This document shows, piece by piece, positions 41,636 to 51,112 of a DNA stretch of 64,000 nucleotides. The number at the start of each line of letters is the position of its first letter. The stretch's first letter is position 1. Origin of the DNA: Mesorhizobium sp. AR07. GTDB taxonomy: Bacteria > Pseudomonadota > Alphaproteobacteria > Rhizobiales > Rhizobiaceae. The position numbers and the translations under genes were made by a program. Under the pieces are notes generated by a model. The model had not been told where the DNA came from. It did not search any database and saw only the letters and a list, made by a program, of their open reading frames with translations. The stretch is taken from positions 806,001-870,000 of the forward strand of contig NZ_CP080525.1 in NCBI RefSeq assembly GCF_024746815.1, written 5' to 3'.

Positions 41636-43699
41636 TTATTCGGTAGCAGGTGGGTTAAAGTCGAGGTGTTGCCGCACGCCGGATTTGAGCTCTTGTATTG
41701 CGGCGATTGTTGCAGCGGCATCTGGAAACAGAACGCGTTTGTGAAGGGCGTTTTGGCGGACACTGATCACGCCATTGCGGATTCGATGCCGGATCCAGGA
41801 GCGAGAAACGTCCGCTGCCATCGCTAGTTCAGACACCGTTAGCCACCCGGGAATGTGGTGAGAGCGGGCTGGTGTAGACTGCCTCAATACGCGATGGCGT
41901 TGTCGGACGATCTGGACTGTGCGCACAGGAACGTAGCTGCGGCGCGGTGAGCGGAAGCCTTCCTTAGTCAGTTTGGCCGCTATCGCCGCGTCGTCGTCCC
42001 CTTGATGAGCCAGTTCGAGCAGCCGGACCTCCATCTCGGCGCCGCGAGACAGGGCGCTCAAGGCATGCACCCTCGGCTCGACCTCGCGTTCGGTAACTTC
42101 ACCGCCTCGCCAAACGATGCGGATCGTAATCCGATCTCGGACCACCCGTTGCAGGATCACTTTGTCGATCAGGCTGCGTAGTAAGGCTTTCTTGCGTCCC
42201 CACTCTATGTCAGGTCTCTGCCAAAATTCGGGAAGTTGCGAACCGGCAGCGATAAAATCATTCTGTTCTGTCGGCGTCAGATCATCAGATTGACTTTGCA
42301 TTGCGCGACGGCGCTCAAGTGCATCCTCCGCTTGACGAAGCTCACGCAGAGCCCCCTCCCAACGGCGCTCCAACTCGGCCGCAATCAGGCGATTGTCAGG
42401 GTCAACCCGATTGTATTGCCGTTCTGCGAGCAGCGCTTGATAACGCAGCCGCTTGATCTGCTGCTCTTCAGCGCGCTCAAAAGCCTCGTCTGCCTGCTGA
42501 CGAGCATCTTTGGCGTGCATCAACTCGGCCAACTCGGCCGGACTGGCCGCCGCGAAGAGGGCCTCAACGACGCGGGCGTCGATGGGATCGGCTGGCAAAT
42601 GCTGGCATAAGGCTCCGCCCTGGCTGCGTGCCAGGAAGTTGCAGACGTAACGATTGCCGTTCTTGTATTCGACGCCCATTTTATGGCCGCATCGCCCGCA
42701 CCAGACAATGCCTTGCAACACCGCCGCGCCATCACGCGGCGCACCGCGTGTCTGGTTTCGTCGGTATTCAGCGTGATTGTCGCTCAGCATGGTCTGGATC
42801 CGCTCGTAACGCTCCCAATCGCAATAAGCAGGATAACGGTCTTTAACTACGATTTTCCACTCTGCCATTGGCCGGCGTCGCGAGATGATTTTACCACTCG
42901 CATACCTGGCGTGACAGGACTGGGTGCGGCCATAGACGAAGGCGCCGGCATAGGCCGGGTTCTTCAACATCCCGGCAAGCATGTTGGCAGTTGGGACGCG
43001 CCAGACAACGTCGCCAAATCGATTTCGCCGCGGTATGGTGAGCGCACGATCCCGCAAGGAACGGATCACTTTTCCGACGGTGCCCAACTCCCAAAATGCA
43101 GAGAATATCAGGGCAATCCGGTCCTGCACTTCCTGGTTTGAATCCTTCATCACGACACCATTGGTATCCCGCTCCAACCCGGCTGGTAACAGCAAAGCCA
43201 ACTCACCCCGTTCAGCCTTGCTGAGCAGACCAGCCGTCAGGCGGCCACGAAGCGTGTGCAATTCCACTTCCGAGATCGTACCCTTCAGGCCAAGCAACAG
43301 GCGCCCGTTGGCCGAGCCCGGGTCGTAAATTCCGTCGCGGTCGCCGATGAGGCATTGCCGATAGCCGCATAAATCGAGGAGTGGGTACCAATCGGAACAA
43401 TTGCGGGCAAGCCGTGTCACTTCATACGAGAGAACGATGCCAACTTCACCCAATGTGACGCGTCCAAGGAGATCTTTGAAGCCGGCACGGTGAGCCGCCG
43501 CAGCTCCACTCTGGCCAAGGTCCGCGTCGATCACTTCGATATTGGTGTCGTCCCAGCCGAGATCCCCCGCACGCTGATGCAATGCATACTGCAGCCGCAG
43601 GCTTTCCTGGTTGTTGACCATCTGATGTGGTGTCGATTGCCGGATGTAAATCACGGCTTTTCGGCACAAATGCTGGGTTGTTATCAGATCCGACATCAT
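41636..43699 (-). CDS. Large serine recombinase
   Basis: 687 residues. The resolvase domain starts at residue 15 with AVIYIRQS (nucleophile Ser22 in YxRxS), then SYEVTRLARNCSDW and GRLTAGLLSKAERGEL. A recombinase domain follows (about 190-300), then a zinc ribbon WCGRCGHKMG...YVCNF...GGALCQ (about 340-375), a long coiled coil (EAFERAEEQQIKRLRYQALLAE) and a C-terminal excisionase-like HTH (WLTVSELAMAADVSRSWIRHRI). It should integrate and excise the element at the TCGTACGA core. The start overlaps the stop of the upstream gene. It appears intact. Confidence 0.92.
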   Translation of the reverse strand: MMSDLITTQHLCRKAVIYIRQSTPHQMVNNQESLRLQYALHQRAGDLGWDDTNIEVIDADLGQSGAAAAHRAGFKDLLGRVTLGEVGIVLSYEVTRLARNCSDWYPLLDLCGYRQCLIGDRDGIYDPGSANGRLLLGLKGTISEVELHTLRGRLTAGLLSKAERGELALLLPAGLERDTNGVVMKDSNQEVQDRIALIFSAFWELGTVGKVIRSLRDRALTIPRRNRFGDVVWRVPTANMLAGMLKNPAYAGAFVYGRTQSCHARYASGKIISRRRPMAEWKIVVKDRYPAYCDWERYERIQTMLSDNHAEYRRNQTRGAPRDGAAVLQGIVWCGRCGHKMGVEYKNGNRYVCNFLARSQGGALCQHLPADPIDARVVEALFAAASPAELAELMHAKDARQQADEAFERAEEQQIKRLRYQALLAERQYNRVDPDNRLIAAELERRWEGALRELRQAEDALERRRAMQSQSDDLTPTEQNDFIAAGSQLPEFWQRPDIEWGRKKALLRSLIDKVILQRVVRDRITIRIVWRGGEVTEREVEPRVHALSALSRGAEMEVRLLELAHQGDDDAAIAAKLTKEGFRSPRRSYVPVRTVQIVRQRHRVLRQSTPARSHHIPGWLTVSELAMAADVSRSWIRHRIRNGVISVRQNALHKRVLFPDAAATIAAIQELKSGVRQHLDFNPPATE

Positions 43700-44078
43700 G
43701 GCTCGCCCTCCAGAGAACCATGCGGTTCCGATCGGGGTGATTCGGTTTCTGACGTCAGGCTATCATGCTCAGCCATATCGCCGGAACTTCGCGGCGCCTG
43801 CGCCTTTGCGCAACTGACCAGGCGAATAAAATCGCGAACGCTCGCAGTCGAAAGCTTGGCTGACGGCGAATCTGGTGCCGATGGATACAGATTGGTGGCC
43901 GAGATCGGAATCTTCAGGAGAACATCATCGCGGTAAACGACAAGAAGCTGACGATAGGCGCCGGCGCCGCTCGGTCCTGCCGCTAAAATGAAATCGCGCC
44001 CATAAAGAGGGTGTGCCGGATCAGTAACTGTTATGCGCTGATCATCTCCAAATCTAATTGGGGCATTAAGATGTGTGC
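43696..44078 (-). CDS. DUF5372-like accessory protein of the element (start supplied only on circularisation)
   Basis: The frame ends 43696 in an ATGATG overlap with the recombinase. Its body, RITVTDPAHPLYGRDFILA followed by LLVVYRDDVLLKIPIS, resembles DUF5372, small proteins often found beside such recombinases. In the integrated state no ATG or GTG exists between the element edge and the conserved region; the frame simply continues into the phage gene. If the element circularises, the other end supplies ATG at 41625-41623, preceded by AAGGG, giving an in-frame protein of 132 residues beginning MIDRTSTHLNAP. Confidence 0.75.
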
Positions 44079-44086
44079 TCGTACGA
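44079..44086. repeat. Right attachment core (TCGTACGA)
   Basis: Octamer TCGTACGA identical to 41610-41617; here it reads TCG TAC GAC in the tape-measure frame, just as TCG TAC GAT on the left. Confidence 0.85.
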
Positions 44087-46082
44087 CCAGTATCTTGCTG
44101 GTCAGCGCGTTTCGGCGCAGCGAGCACAACAGGCCTTCGAAGCGCAGCAGCAAGCACTCTATGCCAAGTCGCCAGCCGAATTGGCGGCGGCCGCCAGGGC
44201 ACAAGCAAGCGCGCAGTACAACGACAACGAAAATCCTGCCGCCCGCGCCGACCGGATCGAAACTGCCGGCAAGCTGGCTCTGGCGACCGCAAACAACACG
44301 CTGTCTGAAGCCCAGAAGGAGCGCGCCCGCTCGCTCGACCAGACGCTTGCCGGACAGCAGCTCGATATCAGCCTGATCGGCAAGACCGCAGGCGAGACGG
44401 CTCGGCTGCGGTTGGAGTTCGACCAGATCGCCCAGGTGCGCGCCGAAGCCGCGCGCAACAACGTCGCGGTCGACGAGGCCGAGATCCTGCGTATCAAACA
44501 AAAGGCAGCCGAATACGGCAAAGTCGCTGACGCTGCCGCCCGCGCCAATCTAGCCCACGACCTATCCTTCGAGCGCGACCAGCTCTTCCGTTCGCCGCAG
44601 GACCAGGACGTCGCCTCGCGGCTCCAGTCGGCCGGGCTGCCGGTCGACCTCAATTCCTATGAGGCCGGTCTGATCCGCGCCAATCAGCAGCTCGAAATCC
44701 AGCGCAAGCAATGGGAAGACATCCGCGATGTCGGCCGCGACGCCATCGATACGCTGCTCGACCCGGACAGCTGGAATAATTTCGGCGACGCGGCCAAGAA
44801 GATCGGCCTCGACATCCTGGGCGAGTTCACGAAGCTAAGCCTGAACAACCCGCTGAAGAACCTGTTCTATGGCGACAATTTGCCGACGCTGGACAGCGCT
44901 GGCGGCATCGGCGGCTTCATCGGCACGCTGCTCGGGGGCGATTTCGCAGGCGGCGCCAGCAAGTCGGTCGGCGCGATGTCGGTCAACGCCGGCAGCGTCG
45001 TCGTCACCGGCTCGATCGGCGCCACCGGCAGCCTCGGCAGCCTCGCTTCCAATGTCACGAAACTGCTGACAGGCGGCAACGACAACAGCGCGGCCGGCGC
45101 TGGCAACATGTCGCTGTTCGCCAGTGCCATCAAGTCGATCGAGAGCAGCGGCAACTATTCGGCCGTTGGTCCGGTCCTCGGCAACGGCGACCAGGCGCTC
45201 GGCGCGTACCAGGTGATGAAGAGCAATCTTCAGTCGTGGACGCAAGAGGCGTTCGGCAAGGCGATGTCGGCCAGCCAGTTCCTCGCCGATCCCGGCGCCC
45301 AGGACGCCGTGTTCCAGCAGCAGTTCGGCAAGCTCCTGTCCAAGTTCGGCAATTCGCAGGATGCGGCCTCGGCGTGGTTCACCGGCGGGCCGCTGTCGAA
45401 AAACGCCGGTGCGACCGACGTGCTGGGCACCACCGGCTCCGCCTATGTCGACAAGTTCAACGCCGCGCTGGCGAACCTCGACAGCACGACGACGGCGGCG
45501 ACGAAGAGCCTCGGCGGCTTCGGCAGCGGCCTCGGTCAGCTCGGCAACGCGCTCAACCAGTTTCCGGCGGCACCGTCCCTGGGCGGCGGCGGCCTCGGCA
45601 GCTGGCTTAGCAGCCTTCTTGGCGGCGGCATGTCGCTGTCACCGGCCGCTGCCGGAGACATCGCGTCGGGCTCTTGGGGCCTCTTCGACATAGGCGGCTA
45701 TACCGGCGACGGCCCAAGGCGCAAGCCGGCCGGCATCGTCCATGCCGGCGAAGTGGTCTGGAGCCAGGACGATGTTTCGCGGGCCGGCGGCGTTGGCGTG
45801 GTCGAAGCCATGCGGCTCGGCCGGCGCGGCTACGCCACCGGCGGCGCGGCGATCGAGGGCGGCTTCGCGATGCCAGCGACGGGCACCTATGGCGGCGGGC
45901 CGACCTGGTCGAGCAACGGCGGTTCGCAAACTCGGGAAGTCCTGCATCGCATCGTCGTCGAGGAAGGCCCGATGTTCCGGACCACCATCCGATCGGAAAG
46001 CCAGGATGTGGCCGTCGAGGTCGTGCGCGGCAACGACGCGGCCAGGGCCGACTATTACAACGCCGGAGGCAACCCGCGCTGA
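44079..46082 (+). pseudogene. Tape-measure protein, C-terminal part (interrupted)
   Basis: 667 codons in the same phase as the upstream half. A long helical region (AQRAQQAFEAQQQALYAKSPAELAAAARAQAS) is followed by a lysozyme-like transglycosylase domain (AIKSIESSGNYSAVGPVLGNGDQALGAYQVM, with catalytic-type Glu) near residues 350-460 and a Gly-rich tail ending with GGYTGDGPRRKPAGIVHAGE, typical of tape-measure C-termini. An ATG at 44073 lies inside the element edge, without a good ribosome-binding site. Restored length would be 1,120 residues, in the normal range. Confidence 0.9.
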
Positions 46083-46735
46083 TGGCCACGATCATTGATC
46101 TTCCCGATATCGTCGGCTGGGAGAAATGCAGCTTTGACCCTGTGCGTGTTCGCACGCTCGACCGCATGGAAGGGCGGCGCACCGAAAGCATCAGCATGCC
46201 GACCGGCTGGTGGACCGCGTCCTACACGCCCGGATTTCTGTTTCCTGTCGACATGGGCAAGATGGACGCCTTCATGATGTGTGCCGGCGACGATGGCGAG
46301 GTGTTCCGCGCCTACGACCCGTTCCGGCCGCGCCCGATCCTGATGAACACCGGAGCGCCGCTTTCAGGCGTGAAGGCCGGCGGCGGTGCGTTTGACGGCA
46401 CGGCTGTCCTGAATTCCATCACCAACAGCCGCACGGTGATCATCAGCGGACTGCCTGCAGGTTTTCAATTCTCGTATGGCGACTACGTGGAATTCCGGCA
46501 AAACGGCCTGTCGTCACTGCATCGCATCCGACTGCCGGCGACGGCCAGCAGCGCCGGCCTGGTCACCCTGTCGATCAAATACGGCCTCGACACGCAAAAC
46601 TTCACCACTGCGGCCGTGGTGCGTCTGGAGAAGCCGTCCTGCCTGATGCAGATCGATCCCGGCTCCTATGACGGAACCAAGTCCACGAAGGATCGCCGGC
46701 CGAGCTTCACCGCTGCGGAGGTCTTCAACCCGTGA
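46082..46735 (+). CDS. Distal tail protein
   Basis: 217 residues, TGATG overlap with the tape measure. MATIIDLPDIVGWEKCSFDPVRVR and the GWWTASYTPGFLFPVD region point to a beta-rich baseplate hub or distal tail protein. The four tail-tip genes (46082-50325) are overlapping and in the order seen in gene-transfer-agent-like and B3-like tails. Confidence 0.7.
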   Translation: MATIIDLPDIVGWEKCSFDPVRVRTLDRMEGRRTESISMPTGWWTASYTPGFLFPVDMGKMDAFMMCAGDDGEVFRAYDPFRPRPILMNTGAPLSGVKAGGGAFDGTAVLNSITNSRTVIISGLPAGFQFSYGDYVEFRQNGLSSLHRIRLPATASSAGLVTLSIKYGLDTQNFTTAAVVRLEKPSCLMQIDPGSYDGTKSTKDRRPSFTAAEVFNP

Positions 46736-47346
46736 GCGTGAGCCTAGATCCTGCCGTCGAAGCCCTGGTTGACGCCGGACAGTTCGTCCTACTGGAATTG
46801 GTTCGCATCGACCTTTTCGGCAAGGGTGCCGTGCCGCCAAAGACGGTCGGCTACCACCGTGGCGGCCGGCCGTTCACGTTCAATGGCTTGACCTATCTGC
46901 CGAACCGCTGGCTGGCGCCAGGCGCGTTCACGGCGTCCGTTGGCCCGGCGCCGACCAAGCGCACCATCGCCTTTTCCTACGCGCCAACGGTCAATGCCGA
47001 CGACGCGATCGCCAAAATCCGCACCTACAACTATCTCAATGCCCCGGTCATCATCACCAACCTGGCTGGAGATCCAGCAACCGACCAGGTGGCAGGCATC
47101 CTCACGTCGATCATCTACAAGATCTACGCGGTGCGCTTTCCCAGAGGCGCGGCGGACAAGGATGGCAACCGCTCGCTGACGGTCGAAATCGACCTGGTGC
47201 CACCGGGCCGCTCGACGCGCGGCTCGACGCTGATCAAAATCAGCCCGGCCGACCAGAACTTCGACAACCACGCCACCGAGACCTCGCTCGAATACGTCGC
47301 CACCAACGCCACCATCACCGAGGAGTGGGGGCAGCGCAGTGGCTGA
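46732..47346 (+). CDS. Tail tip protein (DUF2163-like)
   Basis: 204 residues. LVELVRIDLFGKGAV-type start, GRPFTFNGLTYLPNRWL and TVNADDAIAKIRTYNYLNAPVIITN resemble the DUF2163/phage BR0599-like tail-hub proteins, which in alphaproteobacterial tails accompany an NlpC/P60 peptidase and a megatron-type tip. Overlaps its neighbours by 4 and 8 bases. Confidence 0.7.
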   Translation: MSVSLDPAVEALVDAGQFVLLELVRIDLFGKGAVPPKTVGYHRGGRPFTFNGLTYLPNRWLAPGAFTASVGPAPTKRTIAFSYAPTVNADDAIAKIRTYNYLNAPVIITNLAGDPATDQVAGILTSIIYKIYAVRFPRGAADKDGNRSLTVEIDLVPPGRSTRGSTLIKISPADQNFDNHATETSLEYVATNATITEEWGQRSG

Positions 47347-47749
47347 TCGTTTCCAGATCGTCGACGCGACCCTTAAGGCCGAACTCGCCAAGCCCTATGT
47401 CGAGGGCGAGAGCGACTGCTTTTTCCTCGGCAACCAGATGGCGGATGCGCTCGATCCGACGCTCGGCCTGGTCAAGCTCTACTGGCGCGCCTATTCGACG
47501 CTTCTTGGCGCGCAGAAGGCCTTGCGCAAGCGCGGCCACAAAACCCTTGCGGATCTCTATGCCACCCACCTGACGCCCTGTGCGCCGGCCGAAGCACAGT
47601 TGGGCGACATCGTCATTCTGCAGCTCGCCGACGGTCAGCATGTCGGCATCTGCCTCGGCATGCGCTTTGTCACCAAGACCAGCGCCGGGCGCTCGGATCA
47701 CTCCATTGCCGATTGCGTTGCCGCGTTTGAAACGGGTCGTGGCGCATGA
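47339..47749 (+). CDS. NlpC/P60-like tail peptidase (DUF6950-like)
   Basis: 136 residues. GESDCFFLGNQMADAL holds the candidate nucleophile Cys, and QLADGQHVGICLG holds the His, as in small NlpC/P60-like tail proteins that cut peptidoglycan during DNA entry. The third residue of the triad is not obvious. It overlaps the tip protein gene start. Confidence 0.7.
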   Translation: MADRFQIVDATLKAELAKPYVEGESDCFFLGNQMADALDPTLGLVKLYWRAYSTLLGAQKALRKRGHKTLADLYATHLTPCAPAEAQLGDIVILQLADGQHVGICLGMRFVTKTSAGRSDHSIADCVAAFETGRGA

Positions 47750-50325
47750 TCTTTGGCGCCATCATCACCGCCGTTGTCGGCCTGTTCAATCTGGGCGCGC
47801 TGGCGACCACACTGATCACCGGCGCGCTGTCCTACGCCGTCCGGCTGGGCATCAGCTACCTCTCGCGGCCGAAGGCCCGCAAGTATTCGGCGGTCCAGGG
47901 CGAAAGCCAGATCGGCGGCTCGGTGCCGGTCTCCACGCTCTTCGGCATGGGCAAGAACAGCAGCCCGCACCGGCTTTTCTACGCCAAATATGGCGAGGGC
48001 AATAAGTACAACGCCGAGGTTTGGCGACTGGCACACGGCTGGTGCGACGGCCTCGAACCCTACGTCTATTTTGGCAGCAAGAAGCACAATCTGATCGAGG
48101 CCGACCCGATCGTCGGCGGCAACGAGATCAAGCACTACCATGTCGAAGATTTCGACGCCAAAATCTCGATCCGGTTCTACGACGGCCGGCCCGGCCAAGG
48201 TCCTGATGTAAAGCTGGTCGCCGACACGGCTGCGCTCGGTCAGACTTGGAAATCGACGAGCGTCTGCGCCGGCATGACCTACGTCGTGGTCGAGGTCGAA
48301 TACGACGAAAAGCTCTTTCCCTCGGGCCGGCCGGCGATCCAGTGGGTGATGCGGGGTCTGCGCGAATACGACCCGCGCAAGGACAGCACCGTGGTCGGCG
48401 GCTCCGGCCCGCAGCGTATCGACAATCCGGCGACTTGGGTTTTCACCAAGAACCCGGCCGTGCATCGCTTGAATTACGAGCTTGGCCTCAGGGGCATGAT
48501 CTCCGGCCGCACCCTGATCGGCATGGGCAAGACCCTCGGCCAGCTCGACCTTGCCAGCTACTTCGCGTCGATGAACGTCTGCGACACGCTTCGCAGCGGC
48601 AAGCCGACCTATGAATGTGGCCTCTTCGTCAATTCGGATGACGACCATACGCAGATCCTCGCCGAGTTCGAGGACGCGATGGCCGGTTACGCCGTTAACC
48701 GGCGCGGCCTGTCCGGCGTCATTGCTGGCGCGCCGCAGATCCCGGTGCTGGAGATCACGGCCGATGATATCCCGCTCGATCGGCCTCGGCCGGACACCCA
48801 ATACGACAAGTCTGCCGGGGACCTTTACAACCAGCTTTCCGGGCAGTTCACCTCCATCGAAAAGATGTGGGAGGCCGAGAGCCTCAAGCCGATCATCGTC
48901 AATGCCGATATCGCGGCCGATGGCGCGCCGCGTGGCACGGCGAACGACTTCCTGCAGGTGTCCGACCCCGACATCGCTCAATACCTCCTGACGATCCGCT
49001 ATCGCCAGAACCGCAAGGGCGGAACGCAAACCATACCCGTCAGCCGACGTGTCGGCCTGGCTGTGATGGAGGGCGAATGGCTCACGCTTGAGGGCGCCAC
49101 CTGGCTGGTCACCAAATGGCAGGTCGACGAGAAATTCAGGATCACCTTGGGGCTCTCGGAAACCGGCGCGGACATCTACGCCGAGGGCGGCATCCAGCCC
49201 GGCCCGATCGTCATCCCGCCGAGCCCGCCGATCAATCCGTCGATCCTGACCACGGTGCAGAATTTCAGGGTGGAGGTTGGCACCATCGCAGGCGCGGGCG
49301 GCCAGCAGGTGCCGACCCTTCGCTTTGCCTGGGACCCGCCCAACGATCCGACGATCACGGCGGTGCGGTTCGACTATGTCATCGGTCCCGATCCGACTGG
49401 GCAGACCATCTACCAGGATAAGTGCGACAGCCCTCAGGCGGGGATTTATGAAACGTCGAAGGACGTGCAGCCGGGCGTTTTCTACACCGCCCGTGCCACG
49501 ATCACGACGGTTCCAGATCGCTTCAAGACGTTCACGGGCTGGCTGACTACCGCACAGGTGACCGCACCTGTTCAGGTCTATCCGCCCGGCCTCATCGCGC
49601 TGATCAACCAGAACGTCGATCAGGGGCTCTATTTCGTCGGCCAGGCCGCGCGTGATCTGCAAAACCAGCTGATCCGCAACACCTTGGCGACGGTCGAGCA
49701 GGACGGCCGAAACGTCCTCGACAAGCAGGAACTGCGCACGCTGCTGGTCGCGCATGTCGGCGTCTTCGACGCGAAGTACACGGACATCACCACTGTCATT
49801 GCCAGCAATATCGACGCGGTCTCGCAGCGCGTCCAGATCAATGAAGCGGCGTTGACGGGCTACAATAGTGTCAATGCGATCTCGACCGCCTTCTCAGCGC
49901 AGGCAGCCTCCGTCAGCCTGGTCGATGGCCGCGTCACGGCCGTCAGCAATGCTCTGACTGTTCTGGACACCACGGTCGGCAACTTCTCGGCCTCTGGGCG
50001 GCTTCGGATCAACTCGACCGCGACCGAAGCCGGTGCCGTCTCCACCATCGCGTTCAGTACGTCGGCATCGAGCGGCAGCGGAACGGTGACCGCAGCCATG
50101 CTGATGTCGGCGACGGCGGGCGGCCAGGCCATCATCGGGTTTGTCGCGGACCTAGTCTATTTCCGCGATGCGTCTGGGAACAAGGAATATCCATTCGCCT
50201 TCAGCGGCGGCGTGATGCGGGCGAACTTCGCCAACATCGGCACGATCACGGCTGGCGTCATCAAGAGCCCGGATAACAGGTACGTCAACACTGTCGCCAC
50301 CGGCACGCAGGAATGGTTTGACTGA
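47746..50325 (+). CDS. Tail tip / host-specificity protein (J-like)
   Basis: 859 residues. Starts with a hydrophobic segment (IFGAIITAVVGLFNLGALATTLI), then YLSRPKARKYSAVQGESQIGGSVPVSTLFG, a J-protein core, fibronectin-like segments (ILTTVQNFRVEVGTIAG...DPPNDPTITAVRFDY) and a long helical stalk with repeated NEAALTGYNSVNAIS units. This is the central tail fibre that meets the host receptor. Confidence 0.87.
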   Translation: MIFGAIITAVVGLFNLGALATTLITGALSYAVRLGISYLSRPKARKYSAVQGESQIGGSVPVSTLFGMGKNSSPHRLFYAKYGEGNKYNAEVWRLAHGWCDGLEPYVYFGSKKHNLIEADPIVGGNEIKHYHVEDFDAKISIRFYDGRPGQGPDVKLVADTAALGQTWKSTSVCAGMTYVVVEVEYDEKLFPSGRPAIQWVMRGLREYDPRKDSTVVGGSGPQRIDNPATWVFTKNPAVHRLNYELGLRGMISGRTLIGMGKTLGQLDLASYFASMNVCDTLRSGKPTYECGLFVNSDDDHTQILAEFEDAMAGYAVNRRGLSGVIAGAPQIPVLEITADDIPLDRPRPDTQYDKSAGDLYNQLSGQFTSIEKMWEAESLKPIIVNADIAADGAPRGTANDFLQVSDPDIAQYLLTIRYRQNRKGGTQTIPVSRRVGLAVMEGEWLTLEGATWLVTKWQVDEKFRITLGLSETGADIYAEGGIQPGPIVIPPSPPINPSILTTVQNFRVEVGTIAGAGGQQVPTLRFAWDPPNDPTITAVRFDYVIGPDPTGQTIYQDKCDSPQAGIYETSKDVQPGVFYTARATITTVPDRFKTFTGWLTTAQVTAPVQVYPPGLIALINQNVDQGLYFVGQAARDLQNQLIRNTLATVEQDGRNVLDKQELRTLLVAHVGVFDAKYTDITTVIASNIDAVSQRVQINEAALTGYNSVNAISTAFSAQAASVSLVDGRVTAVSNALTVLDTTVGNFSASGRLRINSTATEAGAVSTIAFSTSASSGSGTVTAAMLMSATAGGQAIIGFVADLVYFRDASGNKEYPFAFSGGVMRANFANIGTITAGVIKSPDNRYVNTVATGTQEWFD

Positions 50326-50720
50326 TGTCGCGCGGCTTCCTGGACGACATCGGCGGATCGAAGCGTCTGCGCATGGCGGTGGCGGGCGCCAATGCCCGCG
50401 ACATGTCGCTGCCCATGAACAAGGTGGCCTTCGACAGCACATGGTTAGGCACCGCCGGCATCGCCTTCACAGGGACCTTTACGATCTCGGCCAACGCCGC
50501 ACCGAATACGAGTTTCGTTACCTGGGCCACCCTTGGCGCTCCGCCGCTAGCCGAGATCGCATTCCTGAAATCTGGCTTGTACTCCAACCTTGCCGACGGG
50601 GATTTCGGCACCACCGTGGGCATAACGCTCCTGGTCGGAGCGACCGGCATCTCTGGCGACTGCAAGGGCCTGAATTATCCGATCGTCGTCGCCTATGTCG
50701 TCTACCGGATTTTCCCATGA
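50325..50720 (+). CDS. Tail fibre-associated protein of unknown function
   Basis: 131 residues, one-base overlap with the J-like gene. Beta-rich, Gly/Ala/Thr-heavy: DSTWLGTAGIAFTGTFTISANAAP. No family recognised. First of three similar-sized small structural-looking proteins that follow J. Confidence 0.65.
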   Translation: MSRGFLDDIGGSKRLRMAVAGANARDMSLPMNKVAFDSTWLGTAGIAFTGTFTISANAAPNTSFVTWATLGAPPLAEIAFLKSGLYSNLADGDFGTTVGITLLVGATGISGDCKGLNYPIVVAYVVYRIFP

Positions 50721-51112
50721 AGCGGGGAAAGATCGCTCTTGGAACACCCCTGTTTTTCAGGTTCTCGAAAACAGGCAAAGATGTCGATACGGGCACACAG
50801 GCAGATATGCTGATCCATGAGAGCGTCTTCCTCTCACAGATCCTCCAGTCGGGCACAGTCGCAAATCCGGGTAGCCCCACTTTCAGGGCAACGGTTGCGT
50901 TCGATCCGTCGCTTATCAACCCACTGCCAATCGTCTACCCCGTTTACTCGGGCAACGTCGCTTTTCCCGGACCCATGGCCTACGTGTCGGGCGCCCATGT
51001 TACCATCAAGACGGGCGTCTTCTGGAGCGTTTCGGGCAGCGTTCTGTCGATCCTGTTTCCGGCGATCGTGACCTCGGCACGCTACGCCATCATCAGGCAG
51101 GAGGCACCGTAG
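50717..51112 (+). CDS. Tail-region protein of unknown function
   Basis: 131 residues, ATGA overlap. MKRGKIALGTPLFFRFSKTGKDV, then FRATVAFDPSLINPLPIVYPVYSGN; beta-rich. No family recognised. Ends just before the next gene. Confidence 0.65.
   Translation: MKRGKIALGTPLFFRFSKTGKDVDTGTQADMLIHESVFLSQILQSGTVANPGSPTFRATVAFDPSLINPLPIVYPVYSGNVAFPGPMAYVSGAHVTIKTGVFWSVSGSVLSILFPAIVTSARYAIIRQEAP

Larger units (their letters stand above)
41610..44078. mobile_element. Serine-recombinase mobile element inside the tape-measure gene
   Basis: 2,469 bp (823 codons) between two TCGTACGA octamers. It encodes two overlapping leftward genes, a small DUF5372-like protein and a large serine recombinase, opposite to the phage genes. 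Removing it and keeping one octamer fuses codon 453 of the upstream half with SYDQYLAGQRVSAQRAQQ of the downstream half, one uninterrupted reading frame. Element codon use and GC are lower than those of the surrounding phage. Confidence 0.92.

Noticed and set aside
40251..46082. Two separate tail genes either side of the recombinase
   Set aside because: Matching octamers in the same codon phase and the exact continuation of the frame show one gene split by an insertion.
47698..49755. Reverse frame of 685 codons opposite the J-like gene
   Set aside because: It is antisense to a gene with clear domain content, has low-complexity charged sequence, and arises from high-GC codon bias.
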